A stretch of DNA of 52,611 nucleotides from Gnetum montanum (taxonomy: Eukaryota; Streptophyta; Gnetopsida; Gnetales; Gnetaceae), in the NCBI GenBank assembly GCA_015680685.1, contig MNCI01009586.1, forward strand, positions 223,034-275,644. Direction: 5' to 3'. The position numbers and the translations under genes are program-made. The notes below the pieces were generated by a model. The model made no database searches and was not told the origin of the DNA. It was given only the letters and a program-made list of their open reading frames with translations. Numbering within the stretch: the stretch's first letter is position 1; each line of letters opens with the position of its first letter. This document shows positions 10,561 through 22,294 of this stretch, piece by piece.

Positions 10561-12650
10561 ACCTGATACATATGGTGATGAACATGGGAGTTGTTATGAC
10601 CTCACCCCTCTTAGGATTGACCTTAATTGCTTCATCATGAAATGCTAGGGATGTGGAACTCGATTCCTATGGTGCAGGAGGCAACATCACTACATGGATG
10701 AAGGTCTCATCTGCGGGGATGTCCTCCATAACAAAAATGGAGGTCAACATCTACACTAGTGCTTTGCAATGGGCAAATGAGATTATGATTAGGTCATACA
10801 AGTTCAATGTTGTATTCTTCTATTTGGGCACTTATTTGACTTGGGCTAATGTGTCCACGAAGTCTTTGCCATCAACCATGTTTTTGTTAGCCTTGACTTC
10901 TTTCATGTGGCCTAAGAGATGGATCTCTCATGGAGGCAACTTAGGCTTTGTTTGTCTAGTTTGTTTAGGAGCCTCCATGCTCCTTGGCGGTTTGCTTATT
11001 ATGGCCTATTCAATTGCCTTGGCAATGGGGAATGCAGAATATGGGAATCAACTTAGGTGGACCTAGCACTCTTTGGTCTTGACATTGGGTAACCATATTG
11101 TCTGCAAGATTCTCATTAGATCTCCTGTGTTACCACCTTGAGGACCTGCCAGTGTTGCCAACAAGATTACCCCATGGAAAGGAAGAAACCAATGCATTGG
11201 CCACTATTGGGTTTCACCCAAGTGAAGGGCTAGCATGCTGTGGCACTTAAATGACAAAGGGTGGCTAAACCATTGTTGTTGATGCAAGAACCTAACTACG
11301 AAGGACATTGTGGGTGTTTAGGGTGGCACTCTAATGACAATAGGGGGCTTTGAACCCATGGGGGCTGAGGGGGCCCTTATGCTACCAAAGGGCACCCAGA
11401 CCACAAATGGCTACTACACGAATGGCTCTAGGTGACCTTGCTTCACTTGCATTAGTTGGTCTAAGGTGAACTCTGACTTCAAGTTATATTTGAAGTGCAT
11501 CACAAATTGGCCCAAGAAGTACTCCAAAGAGGAGATAGACCTTTTGGGTGGTCCACGATACCAATCTAATGCTTTTCCAATGAGTGACATGGCAAACACA
11601 TGTATGATGGCATGCAGTCATGGTTGTCATAGCAAAAACTCTTACCTAAATGTAACAAGATGTGCATTGGGGTTTCCCCCCTCCCCCCCTCCCCCTCCCA
11701 ACCATTGTATTTGGTGAATTAAGGCAATGGGACCCCAAATGGAAGAGTTAGAGGAGGGACTACAAGACTTATAGGATCATCTTGGTAGAAGTCCACCACT
11801 TTGACAGTTTCGGAAGAGGCAACTTTAAGTCACTTCACCTCTTCTATCAAGCTTTAGATCATTTGGAATGCCTAGTCTAAGTTTTGAGACATTCCAACTG
11901 ACTATGCTAGTTGCACTATTTACTGTTGGACTAGTTGTGTGGTCCATGGTCTAGTTGTGGGTTGTAGAAACACAGAATGCACTTGATAAGTGGACTATGC
12001 TGTAGGGATGATGATCAGGGTAGGTAATGCATAAGTGGTTTGGGCTAGCGCTAAGGGCGCTGATGAAATAGCCAAGATGTAGGGTGCCTGAGTTACTTGG
12101 GGCCTAGAGATGGGCCCTGTGTGGATGCATGGTTGAGCTAGTTCAATTGCTATGGGCAACGATGGTTGAATGGGTGGCAGTGCTACCATGAAGGGCAAGC
12201 TAAAGGGGGCTACTACATCATAATGTGTATGTTGTTTTTGATGCATCACTATCACAAGCATTAACCTAGGCATGGCAGAGTAGGAAGGTGACATGGGTGC
12301 TATGATCATCTGAAGGAGAATGGGTGAATGAGATTGTGAAAGAGTTAGACTAGGGGTCGCTCATTGAAAGATGGTGTGGAAAGACCCCTTGTGCTTGAAG
12401 CAAGCTTTGAATTGGTCCCCTTCTTCCTATAGGAGCTCCTCGTAGTCTATTCCTATGTCATGCTCACTTACTTGAATGAGCTGAACTAACATCCAATAGT
12501 AGGACTCTATGAGAGGGATGATATCAAGTGAGGAGGGGATATACTCATATCCATTAAAATGGATCAATTTGTAGCTTCATTTTGCTTCCATGTCCAAGTG
12601 GTCTATAGATAGCCCTGCTTAAATCTTTGCACATATAAAGTTGTATTACT
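10561..12650 (-). pseudogene. Element C gag (Tat/Ogre-like), decayed
   Basis: The minus strand encodes gag remnants. A retrotransposon-gag core at 11414-11599 has the order LIGKALDWY, a PPKRSISSLE turn and FVMHFKYNLK, followed by LDQLMQVKQ. A Pro-rich segment lies at 11995-12309, and an N-terminal piece around IPLIESYYWMLVQLIQVSE at about 12440-12530. A homologous core is in the minus-strand gag at 40.9-41.8 kb. Frames are broken by stops and shifts; 10561-11400 is a poorly conserved linker. The protein would form virus-like particles in the cytoplasm. Confidence 0.6.
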
Positions 12651-13246
12651 CATTGCTTAGCATAGGGTCCTGACCGCACAACCTAAGGGATTGCCTTGGC
12701 TCTACCATTACAGGATTCCCAGGGTTGTCAATCTTGGTCTCTTATTAGATGGGCAAGACATTAAGTGTGCTTGGAACTAATGTTGAAGGTTGTTCTAAGT
12801 TTATGAATGTAGATTAAGTTGCAAGAGGGGACTATAAGGGTTACTGATCATAAAATACTACTAACACCACTGACTATGCTCTTTATGTCAGAGAGCTTAC
12901 TATGCTCTCTATGCCAAAAAGTTAACTATGCTCTCTACACCAAAGAGCTGGCTATGCTATCTATGCTATAGGCAACTATGCTCCAACTAAAAGTGTCAAG
13001 AATTTGGCAAATAGTGGATATGTTTACTTTGGGTTGCTATGCAAGGTTCTAAGGGAACTCACTACAGGGTCCAATCTACACCAACCAATTAGTAGACAAT
13101 GCCTACGCTAGCCTAAGATCTAGCTATTGCTATGTTCACAGCAAGTCCACAAGGGTGTTACAATCTACGTTGGCCCAAAGCCAGCAACTGTGATGTAGAG
13201 AGCATGTGAAACAACCACCATAGAGTCTAAAACAATAAATGGTTCA
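12651..13246 (-). other. 5' leader of element C with dyad-motif copies
   Basis: Non-coding sequence between the primer site and gag. At 12870-12990 it contains five loose copies of ACTATGCTCTCTAYGCC, the same core as the LTR hairpin array. Nothing else recognised. Confidence 0.45.
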
Positions 13247-13263
13247 CCCTCCTTCTAGCACCA
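13247..13263 (-). other. Candidate primer-binding site of element C
   Basis: On the minus strand this reads TGGTGCTAGAAGGAGGG, five bases from the LTR. It starts with TGG as tRNA-complementary sites do. I cannot assign the tRNA from the sequence alone. Confidence 0.5.
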
Positions 13264-13268
13264 GAAAC

Positions 13269-15087
13269 TATAGTGATAAAAAATGTTGGCAGCTAGAACA
13301 TCGAGGTCCATGAGCATACAGCCTAACCCTAAATTTGCGCAAGGGCCTACTGGAACTGAAGATGGTGTGCCTTGAATAGTTTGGCTGATTTAATAGGGAC
13401 TTACTAGATGCAACGAGGGTGCAGCATGGTTAGCCACAGTGCTGATGCAAAATGGTGTTAAGTGTGCAGGCAGTGTTTATGGTGTTTACGATGTCAGCAA
13501 TGTTCGTGGGATCAAGTGTAGTCAAGAGTTTTAATGAGGCAGGTAGTGTAAATGTATGTAGACCATTGCCCAAGCATAGTTTTAGACATGGCTATGAGGT
13601 AAAACAACAAAAAATGCAAGTAAATCCCAACAATGTAAAGAAAGAAAGAGAGAGAAATGGAATACCACCCCAAATGGAGTTGAGCATAGTTAACACTAAA
13701 AGGGGTTAGAAGGTACATCATGTACAACAGGCATAGTGGATTGCATAGTCACAGTCTTGGAGATGTCTGGCCATGAAGATTGGTGCTCCATAGAGGCCTT
13801 TGTGTTTGTCGAGTTGGTCGTCGTAGTGTACCATTGGCTGCTATGTTCCAATGGACTACAGTGGTCTGCAACTTTGCCAATATGTCGTTGGTCTTCTTCC
13901 AAATTCTCCTTAGATTTTCTCATGCTAAAAATTAGCCAACCTTGAAAATGTTGAGGGCATAGCTATTTATCGGTTCAAGGTTAGCAAAAAATGCAAGATG
14001 GCTTTCACGTGGTGGAGGGGATAGCTGGGACTATGCTCTCATCTAACTATGCTCTCCGCTAGGCTGGTGGTATTGTGCTTTACTATGCTCTATCGAACTT
14101 TGAGAGACTATCAGACTATGACAATGTTGCCAACTACATGTGTATGTTGAGAAGACCATAAGGTACCTAAAAAATGAAAGCCAAGGACTACACTCTGCAG
14201 GACTATGCTCTCCATGGTCTTGCGTGGGGTTAAGCATAGTTACAATTTTATGGCAAAAGGGGATACAAAAAAGAAATATTTTTTCTAACTACGCTCACCA
14301 AAGGTGATTTGACTACATTCTAGAGTTGAGATGAGCACCATTTTCATGTTGTGGAAGCTGCTGGAGACTATTTTAGCTTACTATACTCTCCACAAGAGAT
14401 TGACTATGCTTTGGGTTGGGGGAGAGTGTAATCTCAATGCTAGTGAAATCTGTGAGAAAATGGATTTTTGCAGACTATGCTCTCCACAGAAGGCTAACTA
14501 TGCTCTCAACTAAGGGAGAGCATAGTCTCAACACTTAGAGAAATTTGCAAAATACTAGCTTTTGTGCTGACTACACTCTTCATGAGAGGCTAACTACACT
14601 CTCCACGAGAGGCTAACTACGCTTCCATCTAGGGAATAGTGTAGTCTCAACAGTTAGAAAAATTTGCAAAAAACTAGCTTTCATGCTAACTATGCTCTCC
14701 ACGAGAGGCTGACTATGCTCTCCACTAGGGTTGAGCATAGTCTCAACACTTAGAAAAAATTTGCAAAAACTAGCCTTTGTGTTGACTATGCTCTCCATGA
14801 GAGGCTAACTATGCTCTCATCTAGGGGAGAGTGTAGTCTCAACACTTAGCCAAAATTACAAAAATTGGCCTTCATGTTGACTATGCTCTCCACGAGAGGC
14901 TAACTATGCTCTCAACTAGAGGTGAGCATAGTCTCAACACTTAGCCAAAATTGCAAAAAATGGCCTTCATGCTAACTACGCTCTCCATGAGAGGTTGACT
15001 ATGCTCTCAACTAGGGGAGAATGTAGTCTCAACACTAAGCCACATTCTATAGTTAGGATGTCATAGTCTAGATTTGGTGGTATTTCA
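13269..15087 (-). mobile_element. Right LTR (5' LTR) of element C
   Basis: Second copy of the 1.8-kb LTR; see 2508-4280. Its first bases are TATAGTGAT where the left copy has TGTAGTGAC, so the terminal TG is mutated. Bases 15088-15092 (AGTGT) are the right target duplication. Gag of element A resumes immediately afterwards. Confidence 0.75.
14360..15045. repeat. 95-bp tandem array with hairpins, right LTR of element C
   Basis: Unit starts (ACTATGCT/ACTACGCT) at 14689, 14785, 14880 and 14975 give periods of 96, 95 and 95. As in the left LTR, each unit has two forward and one inverted copy of the motif and can fold as a stem of up to 12 bp. The core alternates between GACTATGCT and GACTACGCT, consistent with CpG decay. 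Confidence 0.8.
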
Positions 15088-15800
15088 AGTGTGACATCTG
15101 CTGGTATGAACATCCTAAGGGATGTTGTCCCATAGTGTCACACTTACAAGAGTTTAGGATGTATGTTTTAAATCCACAACTCACATAAAGGCAAACATCT
15201 AGAAGATTGCCTTATCCTCAAGGTAATTCTAAGTGGTTCCACCAGCAACAACAATATTATCCAAGTGGAACTCCGCCACAACCATATGAGCAATATCAAT
15301 AGTGGTAGTAACCACAATCATGGGCACTGACACCACCAAGGCAGCAATATCTTTACAAATAACCTAATCCATATGGGTATTACATTTAGCAATCCTTATC
15401 TCCATGTGACTCCTCCAATCATGTTTATACTTTCCAATCTCACTACCATTCTTTTGATTATTATCGAACTCATTCTCCACATGTAAAAATGGATACCACC
15501 TCTTACCCTTATCCTCCTCCTATTCCTGCACATCTTCCTCCTCTAGTAGCATAGCTACCACCTGCTCCACCTATGTAGGATGAACTCCTAGCTCAACCAC
15601 AACAATGCAATGCTATTAGGGTCATTAATTTACAACCGGTTCATCAACCAAATGGTTCAAATACTCGATCAAAGAAAAGACCTTCCTTTCGACCATGTAG
15701 TCCACCTAAGCTCTCAAATACACCTATAGTTGACAATCTTATTCCTTTGTCTTCCTCTATATCAAATTCTTTTGAGTCCCCTTCAAACCAAACATTACCC
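15088..15800 (+). pseudogene. Element A gag, C-terminal part with zinc-knuckle-like motif
   Basis: Continues the gag broken at 2507. It opens with CDICWYEHPKGCCP (15095-15136), a C-x2-C-x3-H-x3-C-C pattern also present in element B (CEICQYEHPKGCCP on the minus strand near 30745-30790) and, with one Cys lost, in element F. This is close to, but shorter than, the usual C-x2-C-x4-H-x4-C nucleocapsid knuckle. Then follow Gln/Tyr-rich and Pro-rich stretches (15250-15600), a linker and RSKKRPSFRP. Several TAG and TAA stops interrupt it. Confidence 0.7.
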
Positions 15801-16331
15801 AGGATCCCCACTATGATGCTTACTCACACTATATCTGATTGAATCCATGCTAGAAACCTTCTTAGAAAGTTAGTAGATCCTAGGAGTCCTCTAATCTATT
15901 TTTAGATTACTGAGAATGAACCATGCAAAGCTCTTCTTAATTCTAGTTCTAGTGTCAGCCTGATCTCTCATGAGATGTCTATTGCTTAGAACTTGCCTCC
16001 TTTAAAGTAGAGCAATATCATATTACAACTGGCAAACCAATCCATCATTGTTCCATTGGAACTAGTGGAAGACATTGTAACCACTATCTATGGGTGGTCT
16101 TATCCTGCTGATTTCCTAGTGATCAGAGTGAAGAACTACAAAGGGGACTTCCTAATCATTATGGGAAGGGCATGGCTAAGCACCATTGATGCAAGTATGG
16201 GCATCAGAGATCTTTTCCTAGAAATATCCAAAGAAAATGCATTCAAAAATATCGAGAAGAAGCGAGTTCCATGCATCACGTACAACGATACATGGTGTAA
16301 TTGTGTGCAAAAACTTAGGGTAGTGAAATGA
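15801..16331 (+). pseudogene. Element A aspartic protease, catalytic site lost
   Basis: Homologous to the open protease frame of element B (29621-30136 minus). Shared blocks are SPLIYF, ENEPCKALL, NLPPLK, VEDIVTTIYGWSYPADFLVI and IIMGRAWLSTIDA. The active-site triad reads Asn-Ser-Ser at 15939-15947 where B has Asp-Ser-Gly; both changes are G to A. The last 91 codons (16056-16331) are open. The family enzyme is a dimeric retropepsin that cuts Gag-Pol. Confidence 0.75.
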
Positions 16332-17690
16332 GAATCTATCTCTGCATGTAAGTAGTATGCACTAGAATTAGAAATTCAAAGGTTTCTGTATGCAATAGCC
16401 ACAGAACAAGAGGGCACCCAGTGGTTGATCGTTGATTCTGAGAGTAGCATACTTTGCATAGAACCAACTAAGAGCCTGACATACACATATGTTATAGGCA
16501 TGAATGAACTAGAGTAAGTTAATCACCAACTCTCTAATGATGCAAATGATTATACCTATTGGGGAGAGTTGGAAATTCCTAACAATTTCAAGTAAGAGCC
16601 CCTTGAACTAAAACCTCTACCAACTGGCATGGAATATATGTTCTTAAAAAATGGAAAGCTAGTCATAATCAATGCAAATATTGCTTTAGAACAAAAAATG
16701 ATGTTGAATGTGGTTGAAAAATGGTCAGTAGCTTTTGCTTAGTCATATCCTAAACTCATAAGGGTTGATCCTATGATATGCTAGCATCACATCTACATTG
16801 ATCCGACCATGAAGCTAAAGAGGCAGCCACAAAGGTGATTGAACCCCAAACTAAAGCAGATTATGAAAAAAAAATTAAACAACTCCTCAAATCAGGGTTC
16901 ATTTATCCCATTGCAGATAGTGAGTGGAAAAGTCCACTCATTATTGTGCCCAAGAAGGGTGGCAAGTGGTGGGTATGCATTGATTTTTGGCTACTGAATA
17001 TGGCAACATTCAAGGACCATTTTCCATTGTCATTTGTTGATTAGGTGTTAGACACAATATCTAGGCATTGCTACTATAGTTTCCTGGATGGTTATAATGG
17101 CTATAATAAAATCCAAATCACGCTAGATGACTAGGCCAAGACAACATTCATCAGTCCTTGGGGGACTTTTGCATATCGTAAGATGCGTTTTGGTCTATGT
17201 AATGCCCCTACTATCTTTCAATGCTTGATCCTAAGCATTTATTCAATAGCAAATTGGTAGTGTCATGGAAGTCTTCATGGATGGCTTCTCCACTTATGAA
17301 GCTACATTTGAGCAAGTCCTAGACTACCTTAAGCAAGTACTAAAATGATGTGTTGAGACAAACCTTAGGCTCAATTGGCAAAAGAGTCATCTAATGGTCT
17401 AGGAAGGCATTATATTGGGGCACAAAATATCACAAATAGGAATTGATGTTGACCTCAAAAAAATAAGGGTCATTCAAAGAATAACCCACCAAATAAAAAC
17501 TATCAAAGATGTTCGATCATTCCTTAGACATAATGGCTATTATAGGTGATTCATAGAGAATTTCTCTAAGATTACAAAACTATTGGTGGAGCTAACAAAG
17601 AAAGATGCTCAATTTTCCTAGACCATGGAATGTGAATAAGCATTCCAACAGCTAAAAGAGAAACATGCAGAAACTCTAATCCTACAAGCA
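16332..17690 (+). pseudogene. Element A reverse transcriptase, catalytic box mutated
   Basis: An N-terminal linker is followed by the RT fingers block at 16835-17044 (LLKSGFIYPIADSEWKSPL and VPKKGGKWWVCIDF). Then come YSFLDGYNGYNKIQ (about 17072-17113), WGTFAYRKMRFGLCNAPT, and the catalytic loop FMDGFS at 17274-17291, where the second Asp of the Y/FxDD box is Gly. The connection region has GHKIS and FLRHNGYYR-like blocks. Stops occur at positions where relatives have Gln or Trp. There is at least one frameshift near 17230. It makes cDNA from element RNA in the parent family; this copy cannot. Confidence 0.8.
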
Positions 17691-18250
17691 TCGGACTAGT
17701 CTAGACCATTTCATGTTATGATAGATACATCAAATTATGCCTTGGGAGCTGTGCTTATGCAAATGGATGACAAGGCATGTCCATATTACGTCCACTGCAC
17801 TAGCCGAAGCATTGTGGGAACATAATTGAACTACACCACCATAGAAAAAGAATTGATGGCAATGGCGATTGCTTTAGAAAATTTTAGGCATATGTGCTTG
17901 GATACAAAGTGTTTATGCACATAGATCATAATGCGATATGCTTTCTAATGAACAAGCCAATGGCGAGCCCCTATGTCATACAGTGGTTAGTGATCTTACA
18001 AGAATTTGATCTCACAATGGTAGATTGAAAGGGCACTAAGAATGTGACCACTAATCACTTGTCTTGGTTACGATGGAACAACAAAGAGGAAAAAAGTTCA
18101 CTATTTAATATGTTTCCTAATGAACTCCTCTTTGCTAGGGCTATAACTGAACAATTTCCCAATAAGCCTAAATGGTATGATGGCATTCTCACCTATCTTC
18201 TCACCTAAGAGATACCACAAGGGTTAGACCACCAAAATAAATAGTAGTTT
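17691..18250 (+). pseudogene. Element A RNase H, decayed
   Basis: Contains FHVMIDTSNYALGAVLMQMD (17710-17769), with the first catalytic Asp present, then NYTTIEKELMAMAIALENF around 17827-17883, with the Glu. After 17890 the frame is broken by stops and shifts. It matches the equivalent minus-strand region of element B (28241-28737). Confidence 0.7.
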
Positions 18251-18259
18251 CTTCACCAA

Positions 18260-19480
18260 GTAAAATGCTTCATGGAAATCAACAAACACCTTTACAAGGT
18301 GTGCGTCGATGACCTGGTTCATTGGTATGTCCCTAATGCTAATCAACTACACCTTCTCCAAGATGCTCATGAAGGTCCTTGTGGAGGCCACTATGCTAGG
18401 AGATGCACAACCATTAAGATCCTAATGGTAGGGTACTATTGGCCAATAATATTCAAGAATGCTTACCAATATGTTTGCTCTTGTGAATGATGCCAACAAG
18501 ATGGTGGAATGACTACTTAAATGGAGGGACCTCAACAATGGATTCAACCATTAGAATTATTCAACATATGGGGCATTTATTTTATGGGTCCCATCACACC
18601 CATGTTAAATGGAAAGGTGTACATTATAGTCACTGTTGACTATTGTACAAAATGAGTAGAAGTAGTAGTTGTCACTGACTATACATCTTCTACTGCTACT
18701 CAGTTTGTACAAAAAAATGTTGTAAATAGGTTTGATGTATCACATGCATTAATTTTTGATAATGGAACTCACTTTAAAGGCACTACCTTTCGAAAGCTCA
18801 TGCAAAGCCTGGGGGTTAAACATAAACTCACAACACCCTACCACACACATGCCAATGGTCAAGCTAAGGTTACCAATAGGGAAATCACAAGGATTCTAAC
18901 AAGAACTATCAACAAATATAGGAAATACTAGAGCACAAAACTCAATGATGCCCTTTGGACCTACCGCTCAACATGGAAACTTCCTATAGGCTATTCTCCC
19001 TATGAGCTTGTGTACAAAAAATTACCAATACTTCCTATTCAATCCAAGCTCTATACACTTTCAAAAACCTATGACCTTGACCATGACTTGAGTTTAGCAC
19101 AAAAAGAAAGATTGATGAATCTCAACTTGTTAGATGAAAATCAATTGGTGGCCCTATCATCTAACAAGTTGCACAAGGCATTCAACAAAAAGCACCATGA
19201 CCGTAAAATCAAGAAAGTCAAATTTTAATTGGGAGATAAGGTTATCTACTAGAACCTCACACATGTACCTCAGCAAAATAACTTCTAAACATTGTGGGAA
19301 GGACCTTATATAATTTATGAAAATTTTCCTTTAGGGGCCATGATGATCTACAAACTCGAGAGCCTAAACAAGAAACAACAAATACAACAAACGCCTCATT
19401 GGATGGACAACCATGCTCCATATTTTAGATCTCCTCCTTTCAACTTAGTCATGGGAGAGATGGCCATCCGTGCTAACTAT
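18260..19480 (+). pseudogene. Element A integrase with GPY module, first catalytic Asp lost
   Basis: The HHCC zinc-binding part lies in the frame at 18272-18490 (DAHEGPCGGHY, then CSCE and a stop before CQ). The core starts at WGIYFMG (18569-18589), where B has WGIDFMG, so the first DDE Asp is Tyr. The second Asp (ALIFDNGTHF, about 18748) and the Glu (TNREI, about 18870) are intact. The C-terminal domain spans 19010-19450 and includes WEGPYIIYENFP, a GPY/F motif. Stops are scattered. The end is set where similarity to B's integrase tail stops. Confidence 0.8.
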
Positions 19481-21460
19481 ATAACTGCCTCCTCAATTTT
19501 TTACCATTTTTGTTTTACACATTTTGGTTTTGCAACTTTTTGTTTTACACATTCTTTATTTTACATCTTCTTGTTTTCATGTTATTAATCTTTTCTAATT
19601 TTTATTTTATAACATCATTAGTACATTTGTTATTTCTTGAATATTTTACACTTTCTTTTATATATTTTTTATTTTTATGTGATTTTCTAACTTTTTGTTA
19701 ATAGGTGCCAAGCACAATGGTAATTTGTTACTTAATAGTGGTATGTACTATGTTGTTATTTGATTGTTGGTGTCTGGATTCTAGCTTTGAATTTTGTTAC
19801 TAATAACAAGGACATGGTTTCATTTCATGCAATAAGCAATGAGTCCACAACATCCACCCATCCAAAAACTCTATGGTTTTTCTTGTTTTGAAAATGTGCA
19901 ATCCCTTTTTCATTAACAAAAATATAATGAATTTGTGACTTTGGTAGTTTCTAGAATTGGAAAGCATTCAAAGGTTTGAACATGTGTGATTTCAAAGGGA
20001 CTCAATATTCTTTGTGCTTTTCTACTTGCTTGGGTGCATGTGTGTTTTCATGGATTTCTTACCATTTTGTGTCAACCAATAAAGAAAGTTGAATAAGTCT
20101 TTGCATGATGTGGTTCTCATCAAAAAATTATGGAAATTCAAAGCACACCCCTTAGACACAATAAACATATAAGTCTTTACATGGCGTGGTTCCCATTTGA
20201 AAAAAAAGATCGATGGAAATTAAAAACACATCCCTTGGACAAAATAAACAAGCTACAAGCATTGGTTATGGGACTATAAAGACATGTTACCCATGCCTAA
20301 AGGTCCTGTCTAACTAAGGCCCTTCCTCACTTCCTACTTCTCTTTTCTTCTCTAATAAGAAATGGTGGTTGTTCTGTGGGAGCACTCTTGTGTCTCAGGG
20401 GGATGGACTGGTCTTAGAATAATGATGCGAAGTCACTGAATGTGGTTGGTTTTGGTCTGGACTAAGGATGGATCTTATCAAGTCATTTAACCATAAAATT
20501 CACAAGGGACTTCATGTAACCTTAATCAAGAACTCCATTCCACTCTCTCTCATCCATTTATGCTTTTCATGTTTTACCTCACTACCAGTTTCGTGTTCTT
20601 GTTCGATGTCCTAGTTTGATGTGTTAAAATTCTTAAGTAGTTTCTTTTGGGTTTTTGTACTTAACCTTCTGTAACCATTAATCATCCATAGAGCCATCCC
20701 ACGGTCTCCTCGATTTGAAGTTATGCAAGGACAATAAAAGGTCTATGCCTGCTTTGGGGAGAACCCACTTGCGTATCTTTTGGTTGGGTTAGTAAAGTTC
20801 CTTATCCTTAGACACTCTTACAATTGAATCCTTTTATTTACCTCATCAATGACATCCAATTGTATGCATCTTTACAATGTTTTTCAACGAAACCTTTTAT
20901 TGTTACTATTGTGAATTCTTACACCCTTTTCAAGCATTTCATCCTATTTGAACTTTTTCAAATTTAATGAACCACTTATCTATTTTACCCTATTTGTCAG
21001 TCTTCCCACTAACACTCCTAAAGGGATTAATCTACCACAATCACAACCTAGCCAAGTGTAACCACTGACGAGACAAGGTACGTACCAACTGTGTGTTACA
21101 CATTGCATACGAATTCGTGATTTTGTTGTGATTGTAGTGGGAAGCATGGATTGGAAGTGAGACTATCTTCACCAAGGATGATGCAGTAGTAACACACGAT
21201 GAGGACCATTCATGATTGTTGGATCTTCTCTCCCACTCTTTAGCTACCAAGAGGTGCTGGATGTCAATTTTATCCAGGGTGTTCACTTCTCTTATCATGA
21301 ACACCCAATTTTGTAAAGATTGTAACTTCGTACACTTAGACACTTAGATTTTGTTGTTCCATCTGAGTTAGTTTGTATGTCAATCAATAATTCCATACCT
21401 TCCCAATATTTGTAAGGAACTTGTGCCTTCTCTTCTTCACTCAAGGATGAGTTTTCATTC
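19481..21460 (+). other. Long non-coding 3' region of element A
   Basis: About 2 kb between integrase and the purine tract. It is homologous, in reverse orientation, to 24972-26885 of element B (shared words include CAATGAGTCCAC and GCATGGTGTGGTTCTCAT-type blocks). Athila elements can carry an env-like frame here; I see no open frame or membrane protein in this one. The start is T-rich. Confidence 0.6.
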
Positions 21461-21473
21461 AGTTGTGGGGGTA
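21461..21473 (+). other. Polypurine tract of element A
   Basis: AGTTGTGGGGGTA lies directly before the LTR start TGATGA. The identical sequence precedes the LTR in element B on the minus strand (24959-24971). Confidence 0.65.
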
Positions 21474-22294
21474 TGATGAGTTATCATTTGGCTAATACTC
21501 AATGTTAGAGCCCAAGACATGATGTCGAATATCCGATATCACGGGGTATATGCCAACCTATAAATATAGTGCTTGGGCTCATGATTTTCAATAATTTTTT
21601 TTATAGTTTTTATCATAAATAGCAAAGCTCTTGTAGTTTGTTTTCTCTAGAGTTAGAATATTTTTTGAGTGCCCGCAGTAGGAGTCTAAGTGTGTATGGA
21701 TCTTTGTTCAAACACTGATGTACCTGAGCACAACAGTGTGATGGGAATAAAAACATTGATCATTTTGTAGCACTAAGAATATATTAATGTTTCCTTGATG
21801 CATTTAATATTCATGCACTTTATTCTCATGAACTTCACTTTAATGCACTTTAATTAAGCAATTAATTTCTAGTTGTTAATGAACACAAGCATGACCAACT
21901 CAAGCATACATGTGGCACTTGGTAACCTAGAAATGCCACAGTAGTGCTATACGTGTTCAGGATGTGTCTACAAAGTGGCAACGAGTACTGGTGTTAGGCT
22001 AGTTAGGCAGTAGATAAATTAGATCTTAAATTACTCTACCTTTCATTCTTATTGTAGGTGACTAAATTTATAAAACACAAAAATGATAAAAATCATGTGC
22101 CTCAATTACACTTAAACCATATCCTTGAGCTTTGCAAGTGTAGTTGGAAAGACAATGAACATTCTCAATGCCCATTTCACTTCTTAGAGACTTAATGCAC
22201 TAGAAAACTATAGGTCCACCGAATTTGATTGGATCATTTGTGAATGCCTTAGTGATTCATATGGTTGGGCATACGAGTACCTCGCCGCTCATCA
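21474..22294 (+). mobile_element. 3' LTR of element A
   Basis: 821 bases from TGATGA to TCATCA. The TATA box is at 21559-21566. Its second half is near-identical to 171-606. The promoter end keeps only traces of the GATATC repeats. Confidence 0.8.

Larger units (their letters stand above)
2508..15087 (-). mobile_element. Element C: Tat/Ogre-like LTR element nested in element A gag, no visible pol
   Basis: Two direct copies of about 1.8 kb (2508-4280 and 13269-15087) flank 9 kb. The left copy starts TG and both end CA. The flanking five bases are GGTGT on the left and AGTGT on the right, a target duplication with one transition. A purine tract on the minus strand follows the left LTR and a primer-site-like sequence precedes the right LTR, so the element reads on the minus strand. 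Gag and protease remnants lie at 10.06-12.7 kb on that strand. No RT, RNase H or integrase motif was found at 4.3-10 kb on the minus strand; a plus-strand exon-like segment is there instead. LTR divergence is clearly higher than in element B, so this is an old insertion. Confidence 0.75.
171..22294 (+). mobile_element. Element A: old Athila-like Ty3/gypsy retrotransposon, interrupted
   Basis: The two LTRs share long near-identical stretches (171-606 and about 21866-22294) and end in TCATCA. Between them lie gag, protease, RT, RNase H and integrase remnants in plus orientation, then about 2 kb of non-coding sequence, a purine tract and the 3' LTR. The Athila-like placement rests on the RT and integrase motif wording, the tRNA-primer site type seen in its relatives B and F, and the long region after integrase. 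Element C (2508-15087) is inserted in gag. The 5' LTR is missing its first part, apparently through the minus-strand LTR at 1-143. Every domain carries stops or frameshifts, so it is not autonomous. Confidence 0.8.

Noticed and set aside
10653-11066. 137-codon plus-strand open frame with hydrophobic stretches
   Set aside because: It is antisense to the gag-protease linker of element C, has no family pattern, and the minus strand explains the region better.
13452-14237. Open frames on both strands within element C's right LTR
   Set aside because: The LTR is non-coding. The peptides are translations of the hairpin repeats and differ in frame between the two LTRs.
19292-19701. Phe/Leu-rich frames after integrase as an env-like membrane protein
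   Set aside because: The hydrophobicity comes from T-rich low-complexity DNA; the frames are short and not conserved in element B.
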